64,000 bases of DNA from DATDPM01 sp963841995 (GCA_963841995.1 CAWJEX010000003.1:189598-253597); one strand, 5' to 3'; shown: positions 43,411 to 52,162, numbered from the stretch's first letter. Notes: generated by a model from the sequence alone, not told the origin. Numbers and translations are program-made.

Positions 43411-44061
43411 TTAAGCGGACGGCCGGTTGAACCAGGAGCCGACGCGGCTCATCACGTCGTCGAGGCCGCGGGAAAAGCGTTCCCGTAGTTTGTGGAATTC
43501 CATGACATCGCCGATCCGCCGATCCAAAAAGGCGAAGCTATCGGCGAATCCTTCCGAATCGTCGTCGAGCCAATAGAGCAGGGTCGAGCCGTAGACCCCC
43601 GCCAAGCTTATGCGCTTGGTGTAATAGCTGAAATCCGTCGCCTGATCGCCCACCGCCCGCCAGATCGCGTCCATGGTCCGCGCCAAGGATTTGAGGCCAA
43701 GCGCCGCGTTTTGCGGCATGGCGAAATAGGTCGCGGTCCGGCGCACCGCCTCGCGGTGCCGCGCCAACAATTCCAGCCGCACGCGAACCGCCGTGGTGAT
43801 GCGGTCGCGGAATTTCATCGCTTCGAGATTTTCCGCCGCCAGCACCGCCGTCATCTTTTCGTCGGCATAAGTGCTGAAATATTCGACGAGCTCGGGAACG
43901 CCCTCGGGAAAAGCGCGCCGCGCCGCGTCGTCGTCCAGCCCGGCATCCTTGCAGCCCTTGGTCAGCGCCGCCTGAGACCAGCCGTCGAAAGGGACATGGG
44001 CAAGTGCGGCAAGAAGCACGCGCTCGCGGATATGCGGCGATTGGGGATCGTGATCCGTCAT
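43411..44061 (-). CDS. COQ9 family protein
   Basis: COQ9 proteins are TetR-fold lipid-binding factors that help ubiquinone biosynthesis. The 216-residue protein has the COQ9 core: VRVRLELLARHREAVRRTATYFAMPQNAALGLKSLARTMDAIWRAVGDQATDFSYYTKRISLAGVYGSTLLYWLDDDSEG, and an N-terminal helix bundle (IRERVLLAALAHVPFDGWSQAAL). It overlaps def by 4 bases, so they are translated together. ubiX lies 2 kb away, a further link to the same pathway. Confidence 0.92.
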   Translation of the reverse strand: MTDHDPQSPHIRERVLLAALAHVPFDGWSQAALTKGCKDAGLDDDAARRAFPEGVPELVEYFSTYADEKMTAVLAAENLEAMKFRDRITTAVRVRLELLARHREAVRRTATYFAMPQNAALGLKSLARTMDAIWRAVGDQATDFSYYTKRISLAGVYGSTLLYWLDDDSEGFADSFAFLDRRIGDVMEFHKLRERFSRGLDDVMSRVGSWFNRPSA

Positions 44062-44627
44062 GGGATGCTGCCCGCAGTGTCGCGCCGGGCCTGGACCAGA
44101 TCCGGCAAGCCATGGCGCAATTCATCGACGAAGCACAGCAGGGACAGATCGGTCATGCGCATGGGATAGAGCATGCCGTCCAAATGGTCGCATTCGTGCT
44201 GGATCACGCGGGCATGAAAACCCGAAACTTCGCGCTCGATTTTTTCGCCATCGAGGGTCACACCCGAATAGCGCACCTGGGTAAAGCGCGGCACCGCGCC
44301 GCGAAGTCCCGGCACCGAAAGACAGCCTTCCCAGCCGAGCTCGGAATCGCGGGTCAGCGGGGTGACGACGGGATTGACGAGAATGGTGAGCGGCACGGTC
44401 TCCGCGTCCTTTTCTTCGGTGATCCGCTCCGGCGGCACGCTGAAGATGACGACACGCAAGGGGACATGAACCTGCGGGGCGGCCAGACCGGCGCCGCCGA
44501 TATCTTCCAGGGTCTCGATCATGTCGGCGACCAGCCGGCGGATTTCCGGGGATTTGGGGTCATTGACCTCCGCCGCGCGCTGGCGCAGAACCGGATGACC
44601 CATTTTCGCAATTTTAAGGATCGCCAT
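44058..44627 (-). CDS. def: Peptide deformylase
   Basis: Def removes the formyl group from nascent proteins. The 189-residue protein carries all three metal/active-site motifs: GGAGLAAPQV, WEGCLSVPG and the HECDH motif (QHECDHLDG). Start 44627 begins MAILKIAKMGHPVLRQRA, typical for the family; the longer frame to 44726 is unsupported. It overlaps the coq9 start by 4 bases and is divergent from rpsU. Confidence 0.96.
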   Translation of the reverse strand: MAILKIAKMGHPVLRQRAAEVNDPKSPEIRRLVADMIETLEDIGGAGLAAPQVHVPLRVVIFSVPPERITEEKDAETVPLTILVNPVVTPLTRDSELGWEGCLSVPGLRGAVPRFTQVRYSGVTLDGEKIEREVSGFHARVIQHECDHLDGMLYPMRMTDLSLLCFVDELRHGLPDLVQARRDTAGSIP

Positions 44628-44824
44628 GGCTCTAATATGAGGATTGTGGCCGCGGAGGTCAAAGTCACCGGCTATTCGAGGTGCACCAAGCCCTTGGCGG
44701 ACCCTCAGAGGCTCTTCACAGCGCAATTAAGTTGTGTTATTCAGGCCCGCCTTTTGGGAGGGAGCTCCCAAGGAAATGCCCTGAAAACCGCGCAAATGCG
44801 CGGGAATTCAAAGGAGTACGGACC

Positions 44825-45031
44825 ATCGTTCAAGTGATCGTTCGCGACAACAACGTCGATCAGGCATTGCGCGTCCTGAAGAAAAAGTTGCAGCGCGAAG
44901 GCGTATTCCGGGAAATGAAGCTGCGCCGGTCCTATGAGAAGCCCTCCGAACGCAGGGCCCGCGAGCGCGCCGAAGCGGTCCGCCGCTATCGCAAATTGAT
45001 GCGCAAGCGCATGGAGCGCGAAGGCTTCTGA
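44825..45031 (+). CDS. rpsU: 30S ribosomal protein S21 (apparent ATC start)
   Basis: The 68-residue protein reads VQVIVRDNNVDQALRVLKKKLQREGVFREMKLRRSYEKPSERRARERAEAVRRYRKLMRKRMEREGF, a clear bS21. A strong Shine-Dalgarno AAGGAG (44811-44816) lies 8 bases before an ATC codon at 44825, where alignment places the start. No ATG, GTG or TTG lies at suitable spacing: GTG 44834 is 17 bases from the AAGGAG, and the upstream ATG at 44681 would add about 48 unconserved residues. So translation probably begins at a rare ATC, as infC does at ATT in E. coli. A strong terminator follows. Confidence 0.9.
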   Translation: MVQVIVRDNNVDQALRVLKKKLQREGVFREMKLRRSYEKPSERRARERAEAVRRYRKLMRKRMEREGF

Positions 45032-45057
45032 ACCTAAACTCAATCGTCGCAAGAATT

Positions 45058-45086
45058 AAAAAGCCGCGTGTCACAACGCGGCTTTT
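45058..45086. terminator. Bidirectional terminator between rpsU and pntB
   Basis: The stem AAAAGCCGCG / CGCGGCTTTT has U-tracts on both strands. It lies between the convergent rpsU and pntB genes, 26 bases after the rpsU stop. Confidence 0.88.
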
Positions 45087-45117
45087 GCATGTCCGGGTTT
45101 TGGAAACTGGCGGCCGG

Positions 45118-46509
45118 TCAGGCCAGCGCCTTGATGATGCCTTCGGTCATTTTCTTGGCGTCGCCGAACAGCATCATGGTGTTGTCCCGGTAGAACAGCT
45201 CGTTGTCCACGCCGGCGTAACCGGACGCCATCGAGCGCTTCACGAATAAAACCGTACGCGCCCGCTCGACGTCCAAAATCGGCATGCCGTAGATCGGGCT
45301 CTTGGGATCGGTCTTGGCCGCCGGATTGGTGATGTCGTTGGCGCCGATCACGTAGACGACGTCGGTGTTCGCGAAATCGTTGTTGATGTCGTCGAGCTCG
45401 AACACCTCGTCATAGGGAACATTGGCCTCGGCCAGCAGCACGTTCATGTGGCCGGGCATGCGTCCCGCCACCGGATGAATGGCGTAACGCACCTTCACCC
45501 CTTCCTTCTTCAGCGTGTCGGCCATTTCGCGCACCGCATGCTGGGCCTGGGCGACCGCCATGCCGTAGCCGGGGACGACGATCACCGACCCGGCGTTTTT
45601 CATGATGAAGGCCGCGTCCTCGGCGCTGCCCGCTTTGACCGGTCGGTCGGGCTTTGCCCCTGCCGCCGCCGTTCCGCTTTCGGTCCCGAAGCCGCCCAGG
45701 ATCACGTTGAAGAACGAGCGGTTCATCCCCTTGCACATGATGTAGCTGAGGATGGCGCCCGACGACCCGACCAGCGACCCGGTGATGATGAGCAGGTTGT
45801 TCTCCAGGGTGAAGCCGATGCCGGCCGCCGCCCATCCGGAATAGGAATTCAGCATCGAAACCACCACCGGCATGTCGGCGCCGCCGATAGGCACGATGAT
45901 GAGCACGCCGAGCAGGAAGGAAATTCCGGAAATCGACCAGAAGATGAGCGGGTCCGAGGTCGCGACAAAGCAAGCAATGAGCCCGACCAGCGTAATCCCC
46001 AGCAAAAGATTGAGAATGTGCTGGCCCTTGAAAACCAGGGGCGCGCCGGAAACCAGCCCTTGCAGCTTCGAGAACGCGATGATCGAACCGGTGAAGGTGA
46101 TGGCGCCGATGGCCGTCCCAATACTCATTTCAATGAGGCTTTGGGTCCTGATATGGCCGTCGACCATGATGCCGTAAGCGTCCGGCGAATAGAACGCAGC
46201 CGCCGCCACGAACACCGCCGCCAAGCCGACCAGGCTATGGAAGGCTGCGACCAGCTGCGGGAGCGCAGTCATCTGGATGCGCAGCGCAATGAACGCGCCG
46301 ATCGAGCCGCCGATCAGAACCGCAATTGCGATCGCGCCATAGCTCACGACACTCGGCAGCAGCAAGGTGGTTACGACCGCGATCACCATGCCGGCAACGC
46401 CGAGGAAATTACCCCGGCGCGCGGATTCCGGGTTCGAGAGGCCCCGCAGCGCCAGGATGAAGCAGACGGAAGCGAGCAGATAAGCGAGAGCGGTCAGATT
46501 GGCGGACAA
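45118..46509 (-). CDS. pntB: NAD(P) transhydrogenase subunit beta
   Basis: PntB is the membrane and NADP(H)-binding subunit of proton-translocating transhydrogenase. The 463-residue protein has about nine membrane helices (residues about 1-260, starting MSANLTALAYLLASVCFILALRGL) and a C-terminal NADP domain with VIVVPGYGMAVAQAQHAV, RYAIHPVAGRMPGHMNVLLAEANVPYDEVFELDDINNDF and DVVYVIGANDITNPAA. It is the last gene of pntAA-pntAB-pntB. Confidence 0.97.
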   Translation of the reverse strand: MSANLTALAYLLASVCFILALRGLSNPESARRGNFLGVAGMVIAVVTTLLLPSVVSYGAIAIAVLIGGSIGAFIALRIQMTALPQLVAAFHSLVGLAAVFVAAAAFYSPDAYGIMVDGHIRTQSLIEMSIGTAIGAITFTGSIIAFSKLQGLVSGAPLVFKGQHILNLLLGITLVGLIACFVATSDPLIFWSISGISFLLGVLIIVPIGGADMPVVVSMLNSYSGWAAAGIGFTLENNLLIITGSLVGSSGAILSYIMCKGMNRSFFNVILGGFGTESGTAAAGAKPDRPVKAGSAEDAAFIMKNAGSVIVVPGYGMAVAQAQHAVREMADTLKKEGVKVRYAIHPVAGRMPGHMNVLLAEANVPYDEVFELDDINNDFANTDVVYVIGANDITNPAAKTDPKSPIYGMPILDVERARTVLFVKRSMASGYAGVDNELFYRDNTMMLFGDAKKMTEGIIKALA

Positions 46510-46524
46510 ATGATTCTCCCTCGC

Positions 46525-46827
46525 CTACTTTTTGCCTTTGCGGAACATCTGGAGCATGCGCTGGGTCACGATGAAGCCGCCGAAGATATTGACGCTGGCC
46601 AGCGCCACCGCGATCAGGCCCATCATCTTCGAGGGGCCGAAAATCGCCGGGCCCGCCGCAATCAACGCGCCGACCACGATCACCGACGAGATCGCATTGG
46701 TCACCGACATCAGCGGCGAGTGCAACGCGGGCGTCACCCCCCAGATCACGTAGAAGCCGACAACGACCGCCAGCACGAAGACGGTAAGCCCGATCACCAC
46801 CGGGTCGAGAGCCGCATGTTCCATCAA
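46525..46827 (-). CDS. pntAB: NAD(P) transhydrogenase subunit alpha part 2
   Basis: This 100-residue protein is the small membrane part of the split alpha subunit, with three helices (about 8-30, 38-60, 66-88) including VIWGVTPALHSPLMSVTNAIS. The split form pntAA/pntAB/pntB is usual in alphaproteobacteria. It lies between pntAA and pntB with 13-15 base gaps. ATG codons at 46827 and 46824 are both possible. Confidence 0.95.
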   Translation of the reverse strand: MMEHAALDPVVIGLTVFVLAVVVGFYVIWGVTPALHSPLMSVTNAISSVIVVGALIAAGPAIFGPSKMMGLIAVALASVNIFGGFIVTQRMLQMFRKGKK

Positions 46828-46840
46828 TTTCCTCCCGTCA

Positions 46841-47993
46841 TTATGGGCTTCCCGTGAGGCCCGGGTTCACCACCGCGCCGTCGCGGGTGAGCACCGTCGC
46901 CTTGATGATTTCGTCGTCCCAATTGATCTTGAGCTGCTTTGTGTCCTTGTCGATCAGAAGCGTCACCAATTGCAGAAGATTGCGGGCGTAAAGCGCGCTG
47001 GCGTCGACCGCAACCCGGGCCGGCACGTTGGCATAGCCCATGATCTTCACGCCGTGCTTGACCACGATCTTGCCGTACTCGGCACCTTCGCAATTTCCCC
47101 CGGCTTCGACCGCGAGATCGACGATCACCGAACCCGGTTTCATGTCGCGGACCATGGCATCGGTGATGAGGATGGGCGCGCGCTTACCCGGTATCAAAGC
47201 CGTGCAAATCGCGATGTCCTGCTTCTTCAAGGTCTCGTGGATTTTATCCGCCTGCTTGCGCTTGTAATCCTCGCTCATTTCCTTGGCGTAGCCGCCCTTG
47301 GTTTCGGCGCTCGCCACTTCCGCGGATTTCGACCATGACGAAAGTGGCGCCCAGGCTCTCCACCTGTTCTTTCGCCACCGGGCGGACATCGAAAGCGGAA
47401 ACAATCGCGCCCAATCGCCTCGCGGTCGCAATCGCCTGCAAGCCCGCGACACCGGCCCCCAGAACCAGGACGCGCGCAGGAGGCACGGTGCCCGCCGCGG
47501 TCATCATCATCGGGAACACCCGGCCGAATTCCGAGGCCGCATCCACCACCGCTTTGTAGCCGGCGAGATTGCTCTGCGACGACAGCACGTCCATCGCCTG
47601 GGCGCGGGTGATCCGGGGCATCAGCTCCATGGAAAAAGCGGTGAGCTTGCGCCGCGCGTAATCGGCGACTTGGTCCTTGTTGGAAAAAGCGGCCAGCACC
47701 CCGATCAGGAGCGCGCCCGGCTTGGCCTGGGCCAGCTCGTCGGCACCCTCCGCGGCACTCATCGGCCGCTGCACCTTGAGGATCACGTCCGCCGAAGACA
47801 GCAACGCCCCCGGATCGGCAACGATGGCGGCCCCCGCCGCCGCGAAAGCCGCATCGGTGATCGCGGCGCCCATTCCGGCACCGGCCTCGACCGCCACTTC
47901 GGCGCCGAGGGCGATCAATTTTTTAACGGTTTCCGGCGTCGCCGCGACCCGAGCCTCTCCCGCCCGGCGCTCTTTGGGTATGGCGATCTTCAT
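46841..47993 (-). CDS. pntAA: NAD(P) transhydrogenase subunit alpha part 1 (apparent frameshift)
   Basis: PntAA is the NAD(H)-binding domain of transhydrogenase. The N-terminal frame (from MKIAIPKERRAGEARVAATP at 47993) is intact through the Rossmann motif VLVLGAGVAGLQAIATARRLGA and VESLGATFVMVE. It then shifts near 47325, and the second frame carries SAEVASAETKGGYAKEMSEDYKRKQADKI to the end at 46841. Removing one A from GTCGAAATCC joins them into 383 residues, a normal length. All core motifs are intact on both sides. As pntAB and pntB are intact, a consensus error is likely. Confidence 0.88.
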
Positions 47994-48345
47994 TTCCGTC
48001 CCCTGTATTCCGGCGGCTCCTCTTGTGACCTCTAAGTGGCTTTAGGGAGCTCGCCCTATCGACCCCGGGACAATGCCTTGGCCGGGCTCGTTGTTCAAGC
48101 ACTCACGGGTATGCCGGTAAAGATGTCGCAGACCCGGGAACCATCGCCTGTCACAGACCGTTGCTATATTGTGGGCGCTCAATTCCTATCCCGGCTGTCC
48201 GGGCTGCGCCCGCGGCCATTCTTGGTTCCATGCTTTCAGGTCATGCTTTCCGGCCGAAAGGCCCAGATGGGCCATGCCGTATGCGGCCATGCCGTATGCA
48301 CTATGCCGTTCAAACCGCTCCATCACCCACAAAGAGAGGGTATCG
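47994..48345. other. Intergenic region with two 15-bp tandem repeats
   Basis: This is the divergent region between pntAA (minus) and the secreted-protein gene (plus). It must hold both promoters; I cannot assign them. GGCCATGCCGTATGC occurs twice in perfect register at 48270-48284 and 48285-48299, followed by a partial ACTATGCCG. No ORF or RNA family is recognisable. Confidence 0.6.
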
Positions 48346-48717
48346 ATGACCAAGTTTCTCACCGGCGTAATTTCCGCGGCCGCATTAATGGCGGCAGTTT
48401 CCGTTGTCGGCGTTACCGCCGGCTCCGGCTCCGCGCATGCGGACACTTTGCCGCCCTGCTCGAAAACCTTGAACGACCATTGCATTCAGATGGGCGGCGA
48501 GACCATGAAGCCTTCGCCCGAGGTGAAGGCGAAGCAGCAGGAGAACGTGAAGGCGGTCGAAAAGAAAGCCGGCGAAGTCGGCGACGCGACCATGAAGGCG
48601 GCCAAGAAGGTCGGCGCCGCGGGCAAAAAGAAATGGCACGAGTTGACGGGCGAAAAGAAAGCCTCGTCGAGCGTGATCCCCCATGGCTGCAGCCCGGCCA
48701 CCACGCCCTGCGAATAA
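48346..48717 (+). CDS. Small secreted protein, unknown family
   Basis: A 123-residue protein with a signal peptide (MTKFLTGVISAAALMAAVSV..., cleavage near SAHA-DT). The mature part is about 85 residues and rich in Lys, Ala and Glu. It has a helical middle (EVKAKQQENVKAVEKKAGEVGDATMKAAKKVGAAGKKKWHELTG) and four cysteines, two near the mature N-terminus and two in the last 12 residues (CSPATTPCE). The ribosome site AGAGAGGG precedes the ATG. No known family. Its last codons (PCE-stop) recur in the repeat module after the next gene. Confidence 0.72.
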   Translation: MTKFLTGVISAAALMAAVSVVGVTAGSGSAHADTLPPCSKTLNDHCIQMGGETMKPSPEVKAKQQENVKAVEKKAGEVGDATMKAAKKVGAAGKKKWHELTGEKKASSSVIPHGCSPATTPCE

Positions 48718-48863
48718 ATTTTTTTGCACGTCGGGATCTCCGCGCCCAACTCGCGCGGAGATTTGGCGGACAGATCGATGGCGCGAACCGGCGCTGAAAT
48801 TTAATCGTTATCGTTACAGAAATGCCGTTACAGAGAGCCCCGCCAATGGCGGGGTTCGTCTTT
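48706..48863. repeat. Hairpin module A, after the secreted-protein gene
   Basis: The module contains CCCTGCGAATAAATT (48706-48720, including the stop of the secreted gene), a 9-bp hairpin ATCTCCGCG / CGCGGAGAT (48736-48762), a spacer, and a second GC hairpin GCCCCGCC / GGCGGGG (48837-48854) with a weak U-tail. A second copy of the same parts lies at 49923-50032. The second hairpin is a plausible terminator for the secreted-protein gene. Confidence 0.75.
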
Positions 48864-49057
48864 ATGATGACGGGTTCGGAATCATCCGGTGGAGAATTTA
48901 GAACCGAAACCGGCGCGCCCGCATTTTGCGCGGCGATTCGCGCGTCACAATTTTCTTTCTTGAGTTTCACAAATGGTTCTTTTGATTCGGCGGCGGCGCG
49001 CGGATACATTCCACTTCCCGTTTTGGGGGGAACAATTCGGTTTAAGGGGGATAATTC

Positions 49058-49915
49058 GTGCGCAATTCACCTGTCTTTTCCGCCGACGGTTTGTCGGCGA
49101 TCGCCGCCGGCCCCGAGGCACTTCTGCGGGAGTCCTATGCAATGGCGGAACGGCCGGAACCGAACGACTCATTGACCGGCGATGCCGACTTCGATCAGGA
49201 GCTGATCCGCTTGAATGCGCAGCTTCGGATCGAGCTGGAAGCGGCGCTGGACGCTGTCGATTACCGGCGGCTGCGCAACCTCGCGCGCACGATCCGGGCC
49301 GGCCACCGTGCGCCGGACATCCGCAATTGGGATGTCCCGTCGTCGCATTTGCAGCAGGTGATCGGCGCGGTCAGCGCCAGCCGCCAATTGCTGGACGAGC
49401 TCGCGGAAGCGCAGATTCTCCAGGTCTTGACCAAGAATTCCGAGGCCATCCGGAGCGTTCTCTGCCGGGCCGTTCTGGCCGCGCTCGACGGCCGCGCGAT
49501 CGAAGCGGAATGGCTTTCCGTCCTGCTCTGGATCGGCATGCGCGAAAACCACCTCGGCCCCATGACGGTCGAGGGCGGCGAATTGTACCGGATTTCGGAA
49601 ATTCATTTGGCCGAGGCCCTGGTGGTGGCGTTCGGGGAATCGGTTCCCTGGCAGGAGCGGCCGCGGATCGATTACAAGATCGCGGCGCGCCGAGTCAAGC
49701 TGCTGGCGATTGCCGGGCAGATCACCGCCGGCGGTTTGCTCACGATCGCGAATTTGGGTCTCGGCATCGCCGGCACGCTTGCCGGCGTCATCCCCGCCCT
49801 GCTCGGCGGCGTCGTTCCGGTCTATGCCGGCATGGCGGCCTCGGCCTATACCGGCGCCAACGGCACTTTTGGCGGCCTCAAGGACCTTTCTAAAGCCCTC
49901 GAACCTCACGAGTGA
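49058..49915 (+). CDS. Unrecognised protein with hydrophobic C-terminus
   Basis: The 285-residue protein has a largely helical, acidic N-terminal region (FDQELIRLNAQLRIELEAALDAVDYRRLRNLARTI...) and a middle (EWLSVLLWIGMRENHLGPMTVEGGELYRISEIHLAEALVVAFGE). The hydrophobic, glycine-rich C-terminus (about 225-275: LLTIANLGLGIAGTLAGVIPALLGGVVPVYAGMAASAY) contains one or two membrane segments. I recognise no family. Start 49058 follows GGGGGATAATTC; 49142 (MAERPEP) is also possible. The gene lies between two copies of a hairpin module, suggesting it was inserted. Confidence 0.68.
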   Translation: MRNSPVFSADGLSAIAAGPEALLRESYAMAERPEPNDSLTGDADFDQELIRLNAQLRIELEAALDAVDYRRLRNLARTIRAGHRAPDIRNWDVPSSHLQQVIGAVSASRQLLDELAEAQILQVLTKNSEAIRSVLCRAVLAALDGRAIEAEWLSVLLWIGMRENHLGPMTVEGGELYRISEIHLAEALVVAFGESVPWQERPRIDYKIAARRVKLLAIAGQITAGGLLTIANLGLGIAGTLAGVIPALLGGVVPVYAGMAASAYTGANGTFGGLKDLSKALEPHE

Positions 49916-49922
49916 GTCGCCA

Positions 49923-50032
49923 CCCTGCGAATAAATTCGGTGTGCGAATAAATCTCCGCGCCTAACCCGCGCAGAGATTTAAGCCGTGCAGAGCTGTTGG
50001 TACAGAGAACCCCGCCATTGGCGGGGTTTTTT
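49923..50032. repeat. Hairpin module B (copy of module A) with terminator
   Basis: The 15-base CCCTGCGAATAAATT is identical to that at 48706-48720. It is followed by a hairpin AATCTCCGCG / CGCAGAGATT (49951-49979, one mismatch) and a strong terminator AACCCCGCC / GGCGGGGTT with a T-run (50008-50032). The spacer between parts is shorter than in module A. The match to the coding end of the secreted gene (PCE-stop codons) makes this copy partly a gene relic. Confidence 0.78.
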
Positions 50033-50741
50033 GTTGAATGACTTGCATATCCACGTGTGTAACGACCTCCCATGATGGGGTCTTACCGGCAACTCAAAAG
50101 TCATGCCTCCTCGTGCCCAACTATTCAGCCGGCGAAGATTGTCTACCGAGATTGATAAGGTTGCGGACGCAAAGCCGAGTGGCTAGACGACGCCCTAGCC
50201 AGCATTTATGCCGCTCCGCAGAGTTGCCTCAAATAAATAACCCGCCCCCATCAAGCGACCCTGCTTTTTTCGTGCGTGCAACCGGTTGATCTGGCCTGCT
50301 GCCAACGCAAAACCTGGACGACTAATTCACTACTTACATCTTTTGTAACCATTGCCTTCAATCTAAATTCTCTACCCCAACCCCTCCAGCTCCTCGATAA
50401 ATCTTCCGATCGTCGATAGCCCGCGGCCCCAGAAGGCGGGGTCGGAGGCGTCCAAGCCGAAGGGGGCGAGCAGTTTTTCGTGCCGCCCACGTCCGCATGC
50501 GCGCGATCGAAAATCCGGCGCCGTCTGACATCCAATTCCCATCAACCAAATGCGCCGCGCGCAATTGCCGCCGCTGCAACCGCAAGCATAGCCACGGCAT
50601 TGGGGTTTCACTAGACTGCCAAGCGCGGGATGGGTGGTGCGGCGGCGTTGCGCCTTGATCGCGAACAAGGACGCGCGAAAATGGGGACGCGAACTGGCGC
50701 GCCCAGATGAGGCTAAGACGGAGCCAAAACGGGTGAATGAC
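50033..50741. other. Intergenic region with a pepF relic
   Basis: Apart from the pepF relic at 50372-50485, about 340 bases before and 260 bases after it show no convincing gene. The stretch is AT-richer near 50290-50370. A perfect 7-bp stem (TGGCTAG / CTAGCCA near 50178-50201) is present but lacks a U-tract. The RDD gene promoter should lie near 50600-50740. Confidence 0.55.
50372..50485 (-). pseudogene. pepF 3'-end relic 1
   Basis: About 96 of 102 bases match the 3' end of pepF (52340-52441), in the same orientation and beginning exactly at the stop codon. The reading frame is kept: LLAPFGLDASDPAFWGRGLS and TIGRFIEELEGLG-stop differ from intact PepF by only a few residues. Upstream the similarity fades. 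It is a truncated copy with no start or catalytic site. Confidence 0.88.
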
Positions 50742-51785
50742 ATGACGGCCGATCAGTGGGTGAATGTGGCGCCCGTGCCGCCGCCCGGCGAATTGCAAAT
50801 CGCGGGGTTCTGGCGCCGCACGGTGGCTTTCATCGTCGACGGATTGGTTCTGGCGATCCCGGCGGCCATTCTCGGCAATATCTTTTTCGACCAGGCCGCG
50901 GCACTCGGTCTCTGGGGCCGGGCGATCGGCTTCGCCGTCTTCATCGCGTATTTCGCATTCATGGACAGCCGGATTTGCAGCGGGCAAAGCCTCGGCAAGC
51001 GGCTCATGGAAATTCGCGTGGTGGATCGCTATGGCAACAACATCGATGTCGAGAAATCCGCCGCGCGGTGCCTGATCGTGGCTATTCCCTATTTTCTGAA
51101 CGGGACGATACCGGCCGATTTATTGATGAGAAACGATTTGGCCACGAAATATCTCGTGATGCCCTTGGTCTCTCTGGTGGTTTTCGGGGTCGGCGGCGCC
51201 ATTGTCTACTTGTACATATTCAACAAGAAGACCCGGCAATCGCTTCAGGATCTCGCGGTCGGCAGTTTCGTCGTCCGGGAATCGCCCGCGGGCGCGGTTA
51301 CCAAATCAATCCGGCGCTATCATCTGGCGATCGCCGCGTGCTTGTGCCTGATATCGCTGGCCGCGCCGCCGATCGTGGCGACCGTTGCAACAAAAGCCCT
51401 TCCGTCCGGGGTTTGGTCCGGCCTTACCGATATCCGGTCGGCGCTGCTGGCGTCACCGGATATCCGGGAGGCCCAAGTCACGATCGGCGCTTCGACGGTC
51501 AGCATGACCGGGAGCGGAACCAAGACCACCACCTTCCTGCAGGTGGCGGCTCAGCTTCGCTCTCGCCCCGCCAATCCGGAGGATGCCGAATTGTCGGTTG
51601 CCGAAACCGTGCTGAAGCTCCACCCGGATCTGATGGGCCGGGAGTTGCTCACCATCTCCGTCGGTTACGGCTTCGATCTTGGGATCGCGACATGGCGGCA
51701 TAGTGTCCAGGACACGGCGATGCCCACGGAATGGATGCGGAGAATCAATGCCCGGCACACCCAGGCGCCGGCGCAAGCGACTTGA
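50742..51785 (+). CDS. RDD family membrane protein
   Basis: The 347-residue protein has an RDD domain in its first 190 residues, with the Arg/Asp-containing helices (IAGFWRRTVAFIVDGLVLAIPAAIL, SGQSLGKRLMEIRVVDRYGNNI) and three membrane segments. A further membrane helix at about 195-220 is followed by a soluble C-terminal region of about 120 residues (VSMTGSGTKTTTFLQVAAQL...). RDD proteins are often Na+/H+ transport-related, but function here is unknown. The gene sits between two relics of the pepF end. The start is the ATG at 50742. Confidence 0.85.
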   Translation: MTADQWVNVAPVPPPGELQIAGFWRRTVAFIVDGLVLAIPAAILGNIFFDQAAALGLWGRAIGFAVFIAYFAFMDSRICSGQSLGKRLMEIRVVDRYGNNIDVEKSAARCLIVAIPYFLNGTIPADLLMRNDLATKYLVMPLVSLVVFGVGGAIVYLYIFNKKTRQSLQDLAVGSFVVRESPAGAVTKSIRRYHLAIAACLCLISLAAPPIVATVATKALPSGVWSGLTDIRSALLASPDIREAQVTIGASTVSMTGSGTKTTTFLQVAAQLRSRPANPEDAELSVAETVLKLHPDLMGRELLTISVGYGFDLGIATWRHSVQDTAMPTEWMRRINARHTQAPAQAT

Positions 51786-51825
51786 AGGGGTGCATACGCG
51801 TTGGATTCGCGGGAGCCGGCTTAAG

Positions 51826-51888
51826 ACAACCCCTCCAGCTCCTCGATAAATCTTCAGACAATGTAAAGGCCGCGGCCCTAGAATGCAG
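51826..51888 (-). pseudogene. pepF 3'-end relic 2 (decayed)
   Basis: AACCCCTCCAGCTCCTCGATAAATCTTC (51828-51855) matches the last codons of pepF, then diverges, with a short shared GGCCGCGGCCC segment at 51868. At the one position where the intact gene reads CCAACTC this copy reads CCAGCTC, as in relic 1. The two relics are therefore more closely related to each other than to pepF. Confidence 0.78.
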
Positions 51889-51988
51889 GAACGGTCGAAT
51901 CGGGACCGATCGCGATTAGCGGTGCCGCTTGGCGCCTTTCGTGGCGGCAATCCAAGCGGACATCTCCCGACCGATCGAGGACGAGCCC

Positions 51989-52162
51989 ATGAGCGACGAT
52001 TTCCTCAAAGTTCCTTTCTCCCAGCAATCTCTTGGCGGGGTGATGGGCACGGCATTTTCGATGACGGCCGGCTTGGCCATCTGCATCGGGATCGGCGCGG
52101 CAGTCGGTACGGCGATTTTCTTGCCGCCGGGTTGGCTCGGCCAAAGCAAAAGCGGGAAATAG
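51989..52162 (+). CDS. Small membrane protein, unknown
   Basis: A 57-residue protein (MSDDFLKVPFSQQSLGGVMG...) with one glycine-rich membrane segment (GTAFSMTAGLAICIGIGAAVGTAIFL) and a short polar end. Two ATGs in frame upstream (from 51929) are possible. No family is recognised. It lies between intact pepF and relic 2. The region 52163-52339 between it and pepF holds nothing evident. Confidence 0.55.
   Translation: MSDDFLKVPFSQQSLGGVMGTAFSMTAGLAICIGIGAAVGTAIFLPPGWLGQSKSGK

Noticed and set aside
50150..50210. GGACGCAAAGCC near 50166, reminiscent of a c-di-GMP-I riboswitch
   Set aside because: The upstream GCAAACC stem, GAAA tetraloop and downstream CCGGGUUGCC are absent; a covariance search could reopen it.
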